DNA of 64,000 nucleotides. Origin: Flavobacteriales bacterium (lineage in GTDB: Bacteria; Bacteroidota; Bacteroidia; Flavobacteriales_F; PHOS-HE28). Location: assembly GCA_026129465.1 (NCBI GenBank), contig JAHCIA010000001.1:815964-879963 (forward strand), written 5' to 3'. The translations under genes were made by a program, and so were the position numbers. Of the stretch, positions 18,129-26,737 are shown in pieces. Under the pieces are notes generated by a model, which had not been told where the DNA came from, made no database searches, and was given only the letters and a program-made list of their open reading frames with translations. Position 1 is the first letter of the stretch. Each line of letters begins with the position of its first letter.

Positions 18129-18710
18129 TCAACCATGCATGGTGGGTGTCTTGCCGTAGCGTGAAACGACCTCGGCCTCATAGGCAAGGAAGGCTTTCCA
18201 GCGCGCATCCACATCCACCCTGCCGCCATGGATGCGCGCGAAACCGATGAAGGTGGTGTAGTGGCCGGCCTCACTGATCATCAGTTCGCGGTAGAACGCG
18301 CGCAGTTCGGGGTCGTCACATTCCTCGGCGAGCATCTTGAATCGCTCACAACTGCGGGCCTCGATCATGGCGCTGAAGAGCAGGCGATCCACCAGGCGTT
18401 CCTCCTGCGTACCATCCTTGCGCACAAAGGCCATCAGTTCGTTCACATAGTGGTCCTTCCGTTCAGGGCCCAGGGTCCAGCCACGCGCGTGGATCTTCTC
18501 CACCACCTGGCGGAAATGCTCCAGTTCCTCCTGGGCGATACGCGTCAGTTCGGAGACCAGGTCGCTCAACCCCGGGTAGCGCACGATCATGCTGATGGCG
18601 TTGCTGGCGGCCTTTTGCTCGCACCAGGCGTGGTCGGTGAGCAATTCGGGCAGATCGTTGCGCACCAGTGCGGACCAGCGGGGATCGGTGGGAAGCTGTA
18701 GGCCGAGCAT
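18129..18710 (-). CDS. miaE: MiaE-type tRNA (ms2io6A) hydroxylase
   Basis: 193 residues from MLGLQLPTDPRWSALV. A ferritin-like diiron hydroxylase that hydroxylates the isopentenyl group of 2-methylthio-N6-isopentenyl-A37 in tRNA. Diiron ligand motifs are visible: HAWCEQKAASNA, then EELEHF, then MIEARSCERF and ISEAGHYTTF, giving the two E-ExxH pairs. The nearby rimO is also a radical/iron-type modification enzyme of translation, but the two are not in one operon. The ATG at 18710 gives the family start; nine further in-frame residues upstream are possible. Confidence 0.9.
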   Translation of the reverse strand: MLGLQLPTDPRWSALVRNDLPELLTDHAWCEQKAASNAISMIVRYPGLSDLVSELTRIAQEELEHFRQVVEKIHARGWTLGPERKDHYVNELMAFVRKDGTQEERLVDRLLFSAMIEARSCERFKMLAEECDDPELRAFYRELMISEAGHYTTFIGFARIHGGRVDVDARWKAFLAYEAEVVSRYGKTPTMHG

Positions 18711-18778
18711 GCTGGTCCGGAAGTATTGGGCTGGCAAATGTCAGCATACCGGCCCGATGCGCGTACGATCTTGGCCGC

Positions 18779-19537
18779 GTGTCCCGGTATCACATCGCCT
18801 TCAACCCCGTCTGCTTGGTGATGGTCACCTGCACCGCAACGGCCCAGTACGATACGCATCACGGGGAGCTGTGGGCGGGCTACATCGGCACCATCCGCGT
18901 GGCGGAGAAATGGTCCGTTTGGCAGGACTACCATGGGGTGCCGGAAGCTTTCGCCGTGGCGCGATATGGCGTGGTGTGGAAACCCACCGCGCATTGGCAG
19001 GCGGTGGGCGGTTTCGGGTGGGTGTGGACCTCCACATCCTTCACTTCCGAACTGGTGCGTGGCGAATACCGGCCTTGGGGCCAGGTGCTGGGCCAGACAC
19101 GCCTGGGCGAGCGGTGGGCCGGGCAGTTGCGCTTCCGCTACGACGCCAGGTTCAGGCAGCGCCTGGGGGACGGCGTGGTGCTCGACGATCATGGTTTCAA
19201 CCACCGCCTGCGCCTGATGGCCCGCGTGCGCCGCGACCTGCGCACCATGGCCAATGGCGATGTGCTGCATCTGAACCTGATGGACGAACTGCTCTACAAC
19301 ACGGGACGCGAGGTGCGTGACGGCGTTGACCAGAACCGCTTGTATCTGCTGATGGGCTTCACCCACAAGCGGTACACCTTGCTCGGCGGATATCATGTCC
19401 GGATGATACCCCAGACCGCCGGTGGCATGCGATACAACCATGGCATCACGCTTTGGCTCCTCCATACCATCGATGTGCGACACCGGTTCAAGCGGCCCGA
19501 TGAAGAAAAGCCGCCGCCGCTGCCGCATGGTGGCTGA
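18779..19537 (+). CDS. DUF2490 outer-membrane beta-barrel protein
   Basis: 252 residues. After a signal peptide (start VSRYHIAFNPVCLVMVTC, cleavage near ATAQ), the chain is a string of amphipathic beta strands typical of DUF2490: WAGYIGTIRVAEKW, then YRPWGQVLGQT, then QLRFRYDARFRQR, then RLRLMARVRRDL, ending in DVRHRFKR. DUF2490 proteins are predicted outer-membrane barrels of unknown role. The start is taken at GTG 18779 because it gives the signal peptide; an upstream ATG in the same frame would overlap the divergent miaE promoter. Confidence 0.75.
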   Translation: MSRYHIAFNPVCLVMVTCTATAQYDTHHGELWAGYIGTIRVAEKWSVWQDYHGVPEAFAVARYGVVWKPTAHWQAVGGFGWVWTSTSFTSELVRGEYRPWGQVLGQTRLGERWAGQLRFRYDARFRQRLGDGVVLDDHGFNHRLRLMARVRRDLRTMANGDVLHLNLMDELLYNTGREVRDGVDQNRLYLLMGFTHKRYTLLGGYHVRMIPQTAGGMRYNHGITLWLLHTIDVRHRFKRPDEEKPPPLPHGG

Positions 19538-19563
19538 AGCATACGCTGCGCCCGCACCCATGC

Positions 19564-19570
19564 TACTTTG
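19564..19570 (+). promoter_or_regulatory. -7-like box of the sulfotransferase gene (TACTTTG)
   Basis: TACTTTG is one T shorter than TAnnTTTG and lies 21 nt upstream of the ATG at 19592. Several other genes here show the same 7-nt form. Confidence 0.45.
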
Positions 19571-19591
19571 CACACCGGTCATTCCAGCCGC

Positions 19592-20419
19592 ATGAAGGTC
19601 CACGCCATCATCCTGGGTGCGCAGAAATGCGGCACCACCACCTTGTTCGACCTGATGGCCGTGCACCCACGGCTGGTGGGTTGCAGCACCAAGGAGCCGC
19701 ACTTCTTCAGCACCGCGAAGGACTGGCGCAAGGAATGGCCACGCTACGAGGCCCTTTTTCCGAAGCGTGAGGGCGCTCTCCTTTTCGAGGCGAGCACCTC
19801 CTACACCTTCCATCCGCTACGCAACCCGGATATCGCGGGCGACCTGTACGCGCACAACCCGGATATGCGACTGATCTATCTGGTGCGCGACCCCGTGCAA
19901 CGCGTGCTGAGCAGTTGGATGCACGCCTTCGAGCGCGGCTACACCGACCTGCAGCTGGAACAGGAGATCATCGCGAACCGACTGCACCTGGACGCCACCC
20001 GGTACGCCACGCAGATCGGGCCCTTCATTCGCCGCTTCGGCCGGGATGCGGTGCTGGTCCTGGACCTGGCCGAATTGGAGGCCGATGCGCATGGCACACT
20101 CCAACGCGTGGCCGAACATCTGGGCATTGATCCGGGTGGTTTCCCTCCACCTGATGGACGCCGCTTGAACGTTTCGGTGGGAGGCGGCAAGGTCCATCAC
20201 CGTTGGGACCATCCCGGCCTGGTACTTCGTGCCTTGCGGAAATTGTCGCCGGCATGGTGGCGATCGCTCACGGACAACCGCAGGCGTGCCTTCGCCAGCA
20301 AGCCCGCCGTGCCGCCCCACCTCAGGCGCCTGATCGTGGACCAACTGAGCGTGGAGATCGACGCCTTGGCGGTGCTGATGGGGCGGGACCTGCGACACTG
20401 GAAGCGGCAGGATGGCTGA
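19592..20419 (+). CDS. sulfotransferase family protein
   Basis: 275 residues. The 5'-phosphosulfate-binding loop is LGAQKCGTTTLFDL (about residues 8-21) and the 3'-phosphate-binding segment is YLVRDPVQRVLSSWMHAF with Arg and Ser at the conserved positions. These are the hallmark PAPS-dependent sulfotransferase motifs. Bacterial members of this type sulfate glycans or lipids; the neighbouring glycosyltransferase makes a surface carbohydrate substrate plausible but unproven. No membrane segment. Start chosen so that the loop is near the N-terminus as in the family. Confidence 0.88.
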   Translation: MKVHAIILGAQKCGTTTLFDLMAVHPRLVGCSTKEPHFFSTAKDWRKEWPRYEALFPKREGALLFEASTSYTFHPLRNPDIAGDLYAHNPDMRLIYLVRDPVQRVLSSWMHAFERGYTDLQLEQEIIANRLHLDATRYATQIGPFIRRFGRDAVLVLDLAELEADAHGTLQRVAEHLGIDPGGFPPPDGRRLNVSVGGGKVHHRWDHPGLVLRALRKLSPAWWRSLTDNRRRAFASKPAVPPHLRRLIVDQLSVEIDALAVLMGRDLRHWKRQDG

Positions 20420-20452
20420 TCGCCGCCCCGGCCCACCGCTACCTTAGCGCCA

Positions 20453-21070
20453 ATGACACTCTCCTCGGCATTGCTGGAACAGGCGGTGGACCAGATCGCC
20501 ACTCTGCCCGGTATCGGGCGCCGCACCGCCATGCGCCTGGCGCTGGACCTGTTGCGCCGCGAACCCCAGGAGGTATTGCGTTTCACGGAAGCCATCCGCC
20601 GCATGCGCGAGGGTCTGCGCCCCTGCACGGAATGTTGCAACATCAGCGACGAACCGCGCTGCGCCATCTGCCGCGATCCCGCGCGGGACAGGAGCCTGGT
20701 CTGTGTGGTAGAGGACATCCGCGATGTGATGGCCATTGAGAACACGCGACGCTACAAGGGCCTCTACCATGTACTGGGCGGGGTCATCAGCCCGCTGGAC
20801 AGCATCGGGCCGGAGGACCTCACCACCGAGCGCCTGCAGGAGCGGATCGCGGAAGGTGGCGTAGGCGAGGTGATCCTGGCCCTGCGCGCCACCTTGGAAG
20901 GCGACACCACCGCGTTCTACCTGGACCGCAGGCTGAAGGACCTTGGCGTACGCATCACCACCCTGGCGCGCGGCATCAGTGTGGGCGGCGATCTGGACCA
21001 GGCCGATGAGCTCACTCTGGGGCGCAGCATCGAGGACCGCAAGCCATACGCCCACGTCACCCATAATTGA
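20453..21070 (+). CDS. recR: RecR recombination mediator
   Basis: 205 residues. N-terminal helix-hairpin-helix (QIATLPGIGRRTAMRLALDL), a four-cysteine zinc finger (CTECCNISDEPRCAIC), a Toprim domain (VCVVEDIRDVMAIENTRRY, then YHVLGGVISPLDSIGPEDL), and the C-terminal ARGISVGGDLDQADELTLGR signature. RecR with RecO loads RecA at single-stranded gaps. TACCTTAG, one base off the -7 consensus, ends only 5 nt before the ATG, so the transcript may be leaderless. The stop lies 17 nt upstream of the following glycosyltransferase start. Confidence 0.97.
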   Translation: MTLSSALLEQAVDQIATLPGIGRRTAMRLALDLLRREPQEVLRFTEAIRRMREGLRPCTECCNISDEPRCAICRDPARDRSLVCVVEDIRDVMAIENTRRYKGLYHVLGGVISPLDSIGPEDLTTERLQERIAEGGVGEVILALRATLEGDTTAFYLDRRLKDLGVRITTLARGISVGGDLDQADELTLGRSIEDRKPYAHVTHN

Positions 21071-21087
21071 GTACGCCGCCGCAACGC

Positions 21088-22995
21088 ATGAAGCTCTCCG
21101 TCATCATCGTCAACTACAACGTGCGCGCCTACCTGGAGCAATGCCTGCGAACGGTGTTCACGGCCATGCAGGGGATCGATGGCGAGGTGTTCGTGGTGGA
21201 CAACCAGAGCAACGACGGCAGCGTGGAGATGGTGCGCGCCAAGTTCCCGCAGGTGAAGCTCATCGCCAATACGATCAACGTCGGATTCAGCCGGGCGAAC
21301 AACCAGGCCATACGCGCCGCACAGGGCGACTATGTGCTGCTGCTGAACCCCGACACCGTGGTGGGCGAGGACGTCTTCGCCTTGACCACCGCCTTTCTGG
21401 ATGAACGGCCGCGGGTGGGCGGCCTGGGGGTGAAGATGATCGATGGCACCGGTCGCTTCCTGCCGGAAAGCAAACGCGGCCTCCCCACCCCACAGGTGGC
21501 CTTCTTCAAGATCATCGGCCTCACGCGTCTCTTCCCACGCAGCAGGGTGTTCGGCCGCTACCACATGGGCCATCTGCCGGAAAATGAGGCTGCACCCATC
21601 GAGATCCTGTCCGGAGCCTGCATGTTCCTGCGCCGCAAGACCTTGGAGGAGGTGGGACTGCTGGACGAGAGCTTCTTCATGTACGGCGAGGACATCGACC
21701 TCAGCTACCGCATCACCCTGGGCGGATACGAGAACTGGTATTTCCCCGAGGCGCGCATCATCCATTACAAGGGCGAGAGCACCAAGAAGAGCAGTGTGAA
21801 CTACGTGTTCGTGTTCTACAATGCCATGGCCATCTTCGCCCAGAAACACTTCACCCGGCAGAGTGCGGGCATCTTCCCGCTGTTGATCAACGGCAGCATT
21901 TATCTCAGTGCCGCAGGCGCCATAGCGGTGCGGTTCCTGAACCGCACCTTGCTGCCCGTGCTGGACCTCCTCGCCGTGCTCTTGGTCCTCGCCTTGTCGC
22001 CCCTGGTGCCCGAGCGATGGCCCATGATCACGGAAGTGGGTCTGGACCTGGGTCTGGCATTGGGCGTAGTGGGCTGGATCGCGCTCTTCGGCGCGTATGA
22101 CCGGCCGTTGCGTGTGCTGGCGCCGGTCGTTGGCCTGGCCACGCTGCTCGGCATCGCCGCCATCGCCCTGTTGTCCACTACCCATGGGCCCAGTGACCTG
22201 CTCCCCATCGCCTCCCTCACCGCCTGGACCGCCCTGGTGATGCTCACCGTGCGCTGGATGCTGCACGCATTGCGGCTCAAAGGCTATGGCCTGCGCCACA
22301 AGGAAAGGGAACGTGTGCTGGCCGTCGGTTCCGAAGAGCAGGCCCGCAAGGCGCTGGCCCTGCTTTGGCAGACCCATTTCGGACTGGGCTGGACCGGCGT
22401 GACCACACCGGCCGAACTGGAGCGGGACCCGGACCGGTTGCGCCAACGCGTCCGCCGGCGCCGTGTGGGGGAAGTGGTCTTCTGTGCCCACGATCTTCCC
22501 TGGCGGTCGATCATCGCGCACATGGAACGCGCACGCGACCTGGGGGTGGAGATGAAGATCGCGCAGCCCGACCTGTCCTACATCATCGGCCCGAGCACCC
22601 TGGAAAGTCTGAACGACCTGTACGTGCTGGACGACCATGCCCTCACCGGACCGACCGCGCGGCGCATGAAGCGGATCCTGGACGTGCTGGTGGCTGGCGC
22701 CGCTTTGCTGGTCTGGCCTTTCGCCGCGCCCTTCGTGGAACGCCCCGCACGCTGGGCCTCAAATGCTTGGGAAGTGCTGCGCGGAGGGCGCAGTTGGGTG
22801 GGTTACAAGCTGCCCTTGCCGGCCGGTCTCCGACTGCCCCCCCTGCGCCCTGGGATCATCGACCCCATGCCAGGCGGATACGCCGGGGACCCGATGGTAA
22901 CGGCCCGGGTGAATGCCACCTACGCCAAGGACTACAGTGTGTGGGGCGATCTGGCGCTGATCCTCAGAAGCTGGCGCAGGATCGGTTCAGCCTGA
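21088..22995 (+). CDS. family 2 glycosyltransferase fused to a membrane, CoA-binding-like and truncated sugar-transferase module
   Basis: About 635 residues. Residues 1-250 are a GT2 domain (LSVIIVNYNVRAYLEQCLRT, DNQSNDGS, LLNPDT, MYGEDIDLSYR), close to rhamnosyl/WcaA-type enzymes. Four or five hydrophobic helices follow (about 270-400). A Rossmann-like segment comes next (RVLAVGSEEQARKALALLW), and then MKRILDVLVAGAALLVWPF, the entry helix of undecaprenyl-phosphate sugar transferases. The catalytic FRSM, RxRMDELPQ and GPRPE motifs, present in the enzyme at 42579-43997, are missing. The result is a GT2 enzyme with a membrane platform derived from, but not active as, a sugar transferase. The ATG at 21088 gives the canonical GT2 start. 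Probably acts at the inner membrane in surface-polysaccharide assembly. Confidence 0.82.
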   Translation: MKLSVIIVNYNVRAYLEQCLRTVFTAMQGIDGEVFVVDNQSNDGSVEMVRAKFPQVKLIANTINVGFSRANNQAIRAAQGDYVLLLNPDTVVGEDVFALTTAFLDERPRVGGLGVKMIDGTGRFLPESKRGLPTPQVAFFKIIGLTRLFPRSRVFGRYHMGHLPENEAAPIEILSGACMFLRRKTLEEVGLLDESFFMYGEDIDLSYRITLGGYENWYFPEARIIHYKGESTKKSSVNYVFVFYNAMAIFAQKHFTRQSAGIFPLLINGSIYLSAAGAIAVRFLNRTLLPVLDLLAVLLVLALSPLVPERWPMITEVGLDLGLALGVVGWIALFGAYDRPLRVLAPVVGLATLLGIAAIALLSTTHGPSDLLPIASLTAWTALVMLTVRWMLHALRLKGYGLRHKERERVLAVGSEEQARKALALLWQTHFGLGWTGVTTPAELERDPDRLRQRVRRRRVGEVVFCAHDLPWRSIIAHMERARDLGVEMKIAQPDLSYIIGPSTLESLNDLYVLDDHALTGPTARRMKRILDVLVAGAALLVWPFAAPFVERPARWASNAWEVLRGGRSWVGYKLPLPAGLRLPPLRPGIIDPMPGGYAGDPMVTARVNATYAKDYSVWGDLALILRSWRRIGSA

Positions 22996-23039
22996 TCGAC
23001 GGGGCTTTCATCAACTGGCCCCACTTGGAGGGTGGTGGT

Positions 23040-23047
23040 TACTTTTG
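23040..23047 (+). promoter_or_regulatory. -7 promoter box of the E2 gene (TACTTTTG)
   Basis: Exact TAnnTTTG match, 29 nt upstream of the ATG at 23077. Confidence 0.6.
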
Positions 23048-23076
23048 GCCGGGCCCTTCCGGGGCCAGAACGGAAC

Positions 23077-24411
23077 ATGCCGCAGTTGGAGATCCTCCTG
23101 CCCAAAATGGGCGAAAGCGTGGCCGAGGCCACGATCATCAAATGGCTGAAGAACGAGGGCGACCGCGTGGAGGCCGATGAGCCCATTGTGGAGATCGCCA
23201 CCGACAAGGTGGACAGCGAGGTTCCCGCACCCGAGGCGGGGGTGCTGGTGAAGCGCCTGGTGAATGAGGGCGACGTGGTGAAGGTGGGCCAGGCCATCGC
23301 CATGCTCGGCGCCGAGGGCGACAGCGCCGCACCACAGGCCACCGCCCCGGTGAGGACCGAGGTGCCAACCGCACCGGCACCCGTGATGGCCGGCAACGGC
23401 CATGCGGCCCCCACCCCCACACCCATGGCCACGACAGGCGGCACACCCGTGGGCCGTTCCGGGCCCAGCGGCAAGTTCTACAGCCCCTTGGTGCGCAACA
23501 TCGCCAAGAGCGAAGGCATCAGCCTGGAGGAGTTGGAGGCCATCGCTGGCAGTGGACAGGGTGGCCGTGTGACCAAGAAGGACGTATTGGACTACCTGCC
23601 TGGCCGTGGCACCGTGAAACCCAGTGCGCCCGCCTCCCCGCCAGCCCCTGGTCTCGCCCCACCCCCCGCACCCGCTGCGGCACCCGCCCTCGTTCCCGCA
23701 CAGGGGGATGAGATCATCGAAATGGACCGCATGCGCCGCCTCATCGCCGACCACATGGTGATGAGCAAGCGGACCAGCCCGCATGTCACCAGCTTCGTGG
23801 AAGCCGATGTGACCAACCTGGTGCTTTGGCGCGAACGCGTGAAGAAGGAATTCGAGAAGCGCGAGGGCGAGAAGCTCACCTTCACGCCGGTCTTCATCCT
23901 GGCCATCGTGGAGGCCATCAAGGAGATGCCCATGGTGAATGTGCAGGTGGACGGCTACAACATCATCCGCAAGCGCGACATCAACATCGGCATGGCGGCG
24001 GCGATGCCCAACGGCAACCTCATCGTGCCGGTGATCAAACAGGCCGACCAGCTGAACCTCACCGGGCTGGCCAAACGCGTGAACGACCTCGCCAACCGCG
24101 CCCGCATCGGCAAGCTCCAACCCGATGAGATCACCGGCGGCACCTATACGGTGACCAACGTGGGTACCTTCGGCAATGTGCTGGGCACGCCGGTGATCAA
24201 CCAGCCCCAGGTGGCCATCATGGCCACAGGCGCCATCCGCAAGAAGCCTGCGGTCATCGAGACCCCACAGGGCGACATGATCGGCATTCGGCACATGATG
24301 TTCCTCTCCCACAGCTATGATCACCGTGTGGTGGACGGGGCACTGGGCGGCCGCTTCGTTCGCCGCGTGGCCGACATCCTGGAGGCGTGGACGATCGACC
24401 GCGCTTTCTGA
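23077..24411 (+). CDS. 2-oxo acid dehydrogenase E2 (dihydrolipoamide acyltransferase)
   Basis: 444 residues. Lipoyl domain (1-76) with the lipoylated Lys in EIATDKVDSEVPAPE, an Ala/Pro-rich linker, a peripheral-subunit-binding domain (PLVRNIAKSEGISLEELEAI, then GRVTKKDVLDYL), a second Ala/Pro linker, and the C-terminal acyltransferase domain with the catalytic SHSYDHRVVDGALGGRF near the end. It forms the core of a pyruvate, branched-chain or 2-oxoglutarate dehydrogenase complex; E1 and E3 are not nearby, so the substrate cannot be fixed. The LLPKMGESVAEATI N-terminus resembles branched-chain-type E2. Own promoter at 23040-23047. Confidence 0.9.
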   Translation: MPQLEILLPKMGESVAEATIIKWLKNEGDRVEADEPIVEIATDKVDSEVPAPEAGVLVKRLVNEGDVVKVGQAIAMLGAEGDSAAPQATAPVRTEVPTAPAPVMAGNGHAAPTPTPMATTGGTPVGRSGPSGKFYSPLVRNIAKSEGISLEELEAIAGSGQGGRVTKKDVLDYLPGRGTVKPSAPASPPAPGLAPPPAPAAAPALVPAQGDEIIEMDRMRRLIADHMVMSKRTSPHVTSFVEADVTNLVLWRERVKKEFEKREGEKLTFTPVFILAIVEAIKEMPMVNVQVDGYNIIRKRDINIGMAAAMPNGNLIVPVIKQADQLNLTGLAKRVNDLANRARIGKLQPDEITGGTYTVTNVGTFGNVLGTPVINQPQVAIMATGAIRKKPAVIETPQGDMIGIRHMMFLSHSYDHRVVDGALGGRFVRRVADILEAWTIDRAF

Positions 24412-24436
24412 CGCTGTTCCCCTTCGAGGAAAAGTC

Positions 24437-24444
24437 TACATTTA
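24437..24444 (+). promoter_or_regulatory. -7-like box of the OmpA-family gene (TACATTTA)
   Basis: One base off TAnnTTTG (final A), 28 nt upstream of the ATG at 24473. Confidence 0.4.
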
Positions 24445-24472
24445 TCCGCCGCCCGGCAACTCCGGTACACAC

Positions 24473-26668
24473 ATGAGAACGCTGCCATTCAAGCTCTTCG
24501 GACGATCGCTCCTGGGCATGCTCGCCCTCACCTGCGCACTCCTGGTACAAGCCCAGGGCGACAACGCCTCCTTCAACTGGAACTTCGAAGAGGGCAACAA
24601 GCTCATGGAGGAGAAGTTCTACAACCAGGCCGCCGAGGTCTGGGCCAAACTATTGGAACAGGACCCGGACAACGCCAACCTGAACTACAAGCTCGGCCTT
24701 TCCTATTTCAACTCCTACAACCAGCGCGCGAAGGCCCTGCCCCACCTGAAAAAGGCCTCCGACCTGCGCAAGGCGGGAGGCTACGGTTCGTTCAATACCA
24801 GCGGCTATGACCCCTTCGATGCCCGCGAGCGCAATTGCCCGGTGGAGGTGGAGTACTACCTGGGCCGCGCCTACCATCTGAACAACGAGTTCGACAAGGC
24901 CGACGAGCACTACGCACGTTTCAAAGGCGAGGTGGACGGCAAGCATTTCCTTCACGACCAGGCCACGCGCGGATTGGAAATGACGGCCAACGCCCGCACC
25001 TTGCGCGCCACGCCCCTGCCTTACGCCGTTTCCAACGTCGGCCCCGTGATCAATGGCGACCACCCGGACTTCAGCCCCGTGCTTTCCGTGGATGGCAACG
25101 CGCTCTTCTACACCTCCCGCCGTATCCGCCCGGACAGCAGCAACCTGAACGTGCTAGATGCCATTGCCGGCCTGCCCTTCGAGAACATCTATGTGAGCTA
25201 CAAGGACCGGGACGGCGTGTGGCAGTCACCCGAACTGCTCAACATCAACCCCGCCGGTGCCGGCCACCTGGCCACGGTGAACGTCTCGGCCGATGGTCAG
25301 ATACTCTTCATCTACCGCGACGACGGTGGCGATGGCAACCTTTACGAAAGCAAGCTGATCGGTGAATTGTGGAGCGACCCCGTGCTCATGGGCAGCGACA
25401 TCAACACCAAGGCCTGGGAAACGCACGGCGCCCTCACCGCCGATGGCAACACCTTCTATTTCATCAGCGACCGGAAAGGCGGCTACGGCGGTCGCGACAT
25501 CTACCGCGTGGTAAAGCTGCCCGGCGGAGAATGGAGCAAGGCGCAGAACCTCGGCGGCATGGTGAACACCAAGTACGACGAGGACGGCGTGTTCATCCAC
25601 CCCAATGGACGCACCATGTACTTCAGCTCCATGGGCCACAACTCCATGGGCGGCTTCGACATATTCATGACCGAACTCGGCGAGGACGGTACCTGGTCCA
25701 AGCCCAAGAACCTGGGCTACCCGCTGAACACGGTGGACGATGACGTCTTTTTCATCACCACCGCTGATGGCCGCCGTGGCTACTTCAGCTCCGACCAGAT
25801 GGGCGGCTTCGGTGAGAAGGACATCTACTTCGTGGACCTGCCCACCGAGATGGAGGCCGAGGGTCTCACAGTACTCAAGGGCTTCATCATCCCGCCGCCC
25901 GGCGAGGACCTGCCGCCCTCCACCATCCTGTACGTGACGGACAAGACCACCGGCGAGGTGAAGTCCTACAAGCCCCGCCAACGTGATGGGGTCTATGTGG
26001 CCATCCTGCCGCCCTGCCGCGAGTACAACCTGGACTACCGCGTGAACGACAAGACCGTCCACACCGAGGACATCTTCGTGGAATGCGAGACGGCCTACCA
26101 GGAGATCAACAAGGAGATCTACCTCAACCCGGTATCGCTGGGTGGCCCGGCCAGCATCGTGGATCTGCCCAAGGGATCGCCTCCTGGCGGCAAAGAGCCA
26201 GGTGTTCTCGTGACCAAGCCGGCTACGAAGCCCGATCCGAAGACCGACGCGCAGATCAAGGATACCGGCGTGGGGCATGTGACCCCGGACGCCAGCTACG
26301 CCGACGAGTACAGCAAGTATTACGCTTACAACGTCAAGGATATCGACCAGGGCGAGGCGCGCTGGAAACAATTCATGGACATTGTGGCGGGCTTGATCGA
26401 GAAGAACGGCCAGGCGCGTGTGGTGATCGAGGGCAGCGCTTCCAAGGTGCCCACCCGCACCTTCGGCACCAACGAGAATCTGAGCCGACAGCGAATGGAA
26501 GATGCCCGCAAGCGCTTGGTGGAGGCCGTCTCCGCCCGCGGACTCGACCCCAACAAGCTGATGCTCGAGGCGGTGAACAACCTGGTGCAGGGTCCGCGCT
26601 ATGTGGGCGACTACCAGGATACCGAGAAGTACGGCAAGTTCCAGTACGTGAAACTCAAGGTGCGGTAG
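24473..26668 (+). CDS. PorE-like TPR / WD40-like / CRD / OmpA-type envelope protein
   Basis: 731 residues. Signal peptide (LFGRSLLGMLALTCALLVQAQ), a TPR region (about 35-150; AAEVWAKLLEQDPDNANLNY), a PD40/WD40-like propeller (about 190-460; blades such as GNTFYFISDRKGGYGGRDIY and GRTMYFSSMGHNSMGGFDIF), a carboxypeptidase-regulatory-like beta domain (about 470-560), and an OmpA-like C-terminal region (ARVVIEGSASKVPTRT, then NLSRQRMEDARKRLVEAV). This domain order is that of PorE, a peptidoglycan-anchored component of the T9SS machinery, so a structural role in the T9SS is a reasonable guess given the five cargo proteins nearby. The OmpA part is somewhat degenerate. Followed by a strong terminator. 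Confidence 0.82.
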   Translation: MRTLPFKLFGRSLLGMLALTCALLVQAQGDNASFNWNFEEGNKLMEEKFYNQAAEVWAKLLEQDPDNANLNYKLGLSYFNSYNQRAKALPHLKKASDLRKAGGYGSFNTSGYDPFDARERNCPVEVEYYLGRAYHLNNEFDKADEHYARFKGEVDGKHFLHDQATRGLEMTANARTLRATPLPYAVSNVGPVINGDHPDFSPVLSVDGNALFYTSRRIRPDSSNLNVLDAIAGLPFENIYVSYKDRDGVWQSPELLNINPAGAGHLATVNVSADGQILFIYRDDGGDGNLYESKLIGELWSDPVLMGSDINTKAWETHGALTADGNTFYFISDRKGGYGGRDIYRVVKLPGGEWSKAQNLGGMVNTKYDEDGVFIHPNGRTMYFSSMGHNSMGGFDIFMTELGEDGTWSKPKNLGYPLNTVDDDVFFITTADGRRGYFSSDQMGGFGEKDIYFVDLPTEMEAEGLTVLKGFIIPPPGEDLPPSTILYVTDKTTGEVKSYKPRQRDGVYVAILPPCREYNLDYRVNDKTVHTEDIFVECETAYQEINKEIYLNPVSLGGPASIVDLPKGSPPGGKEPGVLVTKPATKPDPKTDAQIKDTGVGHVTPDASYADEYSKYYAYNVKDIDQGEARWKQFMDIVAGLIEKNGQARVVIEGSASKVPTRTFGTNENLSRQRMEDARKRLVEAVSARGLDPNKLMLEAVNNLVQGPRYVGDYQDTEKYGKFQYVKLKVR

Positions 26669-26690
26669 GCGCCGATCGTGGAAAGATCAT

Positions 26691-26716
26691 GCGACCCCGG
26701 CTGGTGCCGGGGTCGC
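26691..26716 (+). terminator. terminator hairpin after the PorE-like gene
   Basis: GCGACCCCGGC and GCCGGGGTCGC form a perfect 11-bp stem around TGGT, followed by TGCTTTAC. It starts 22 nt after the stop codon. Confidence 0.7.
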
Positions 26717-26737
26717 TGCTTTACAGACCTTCGTGTC

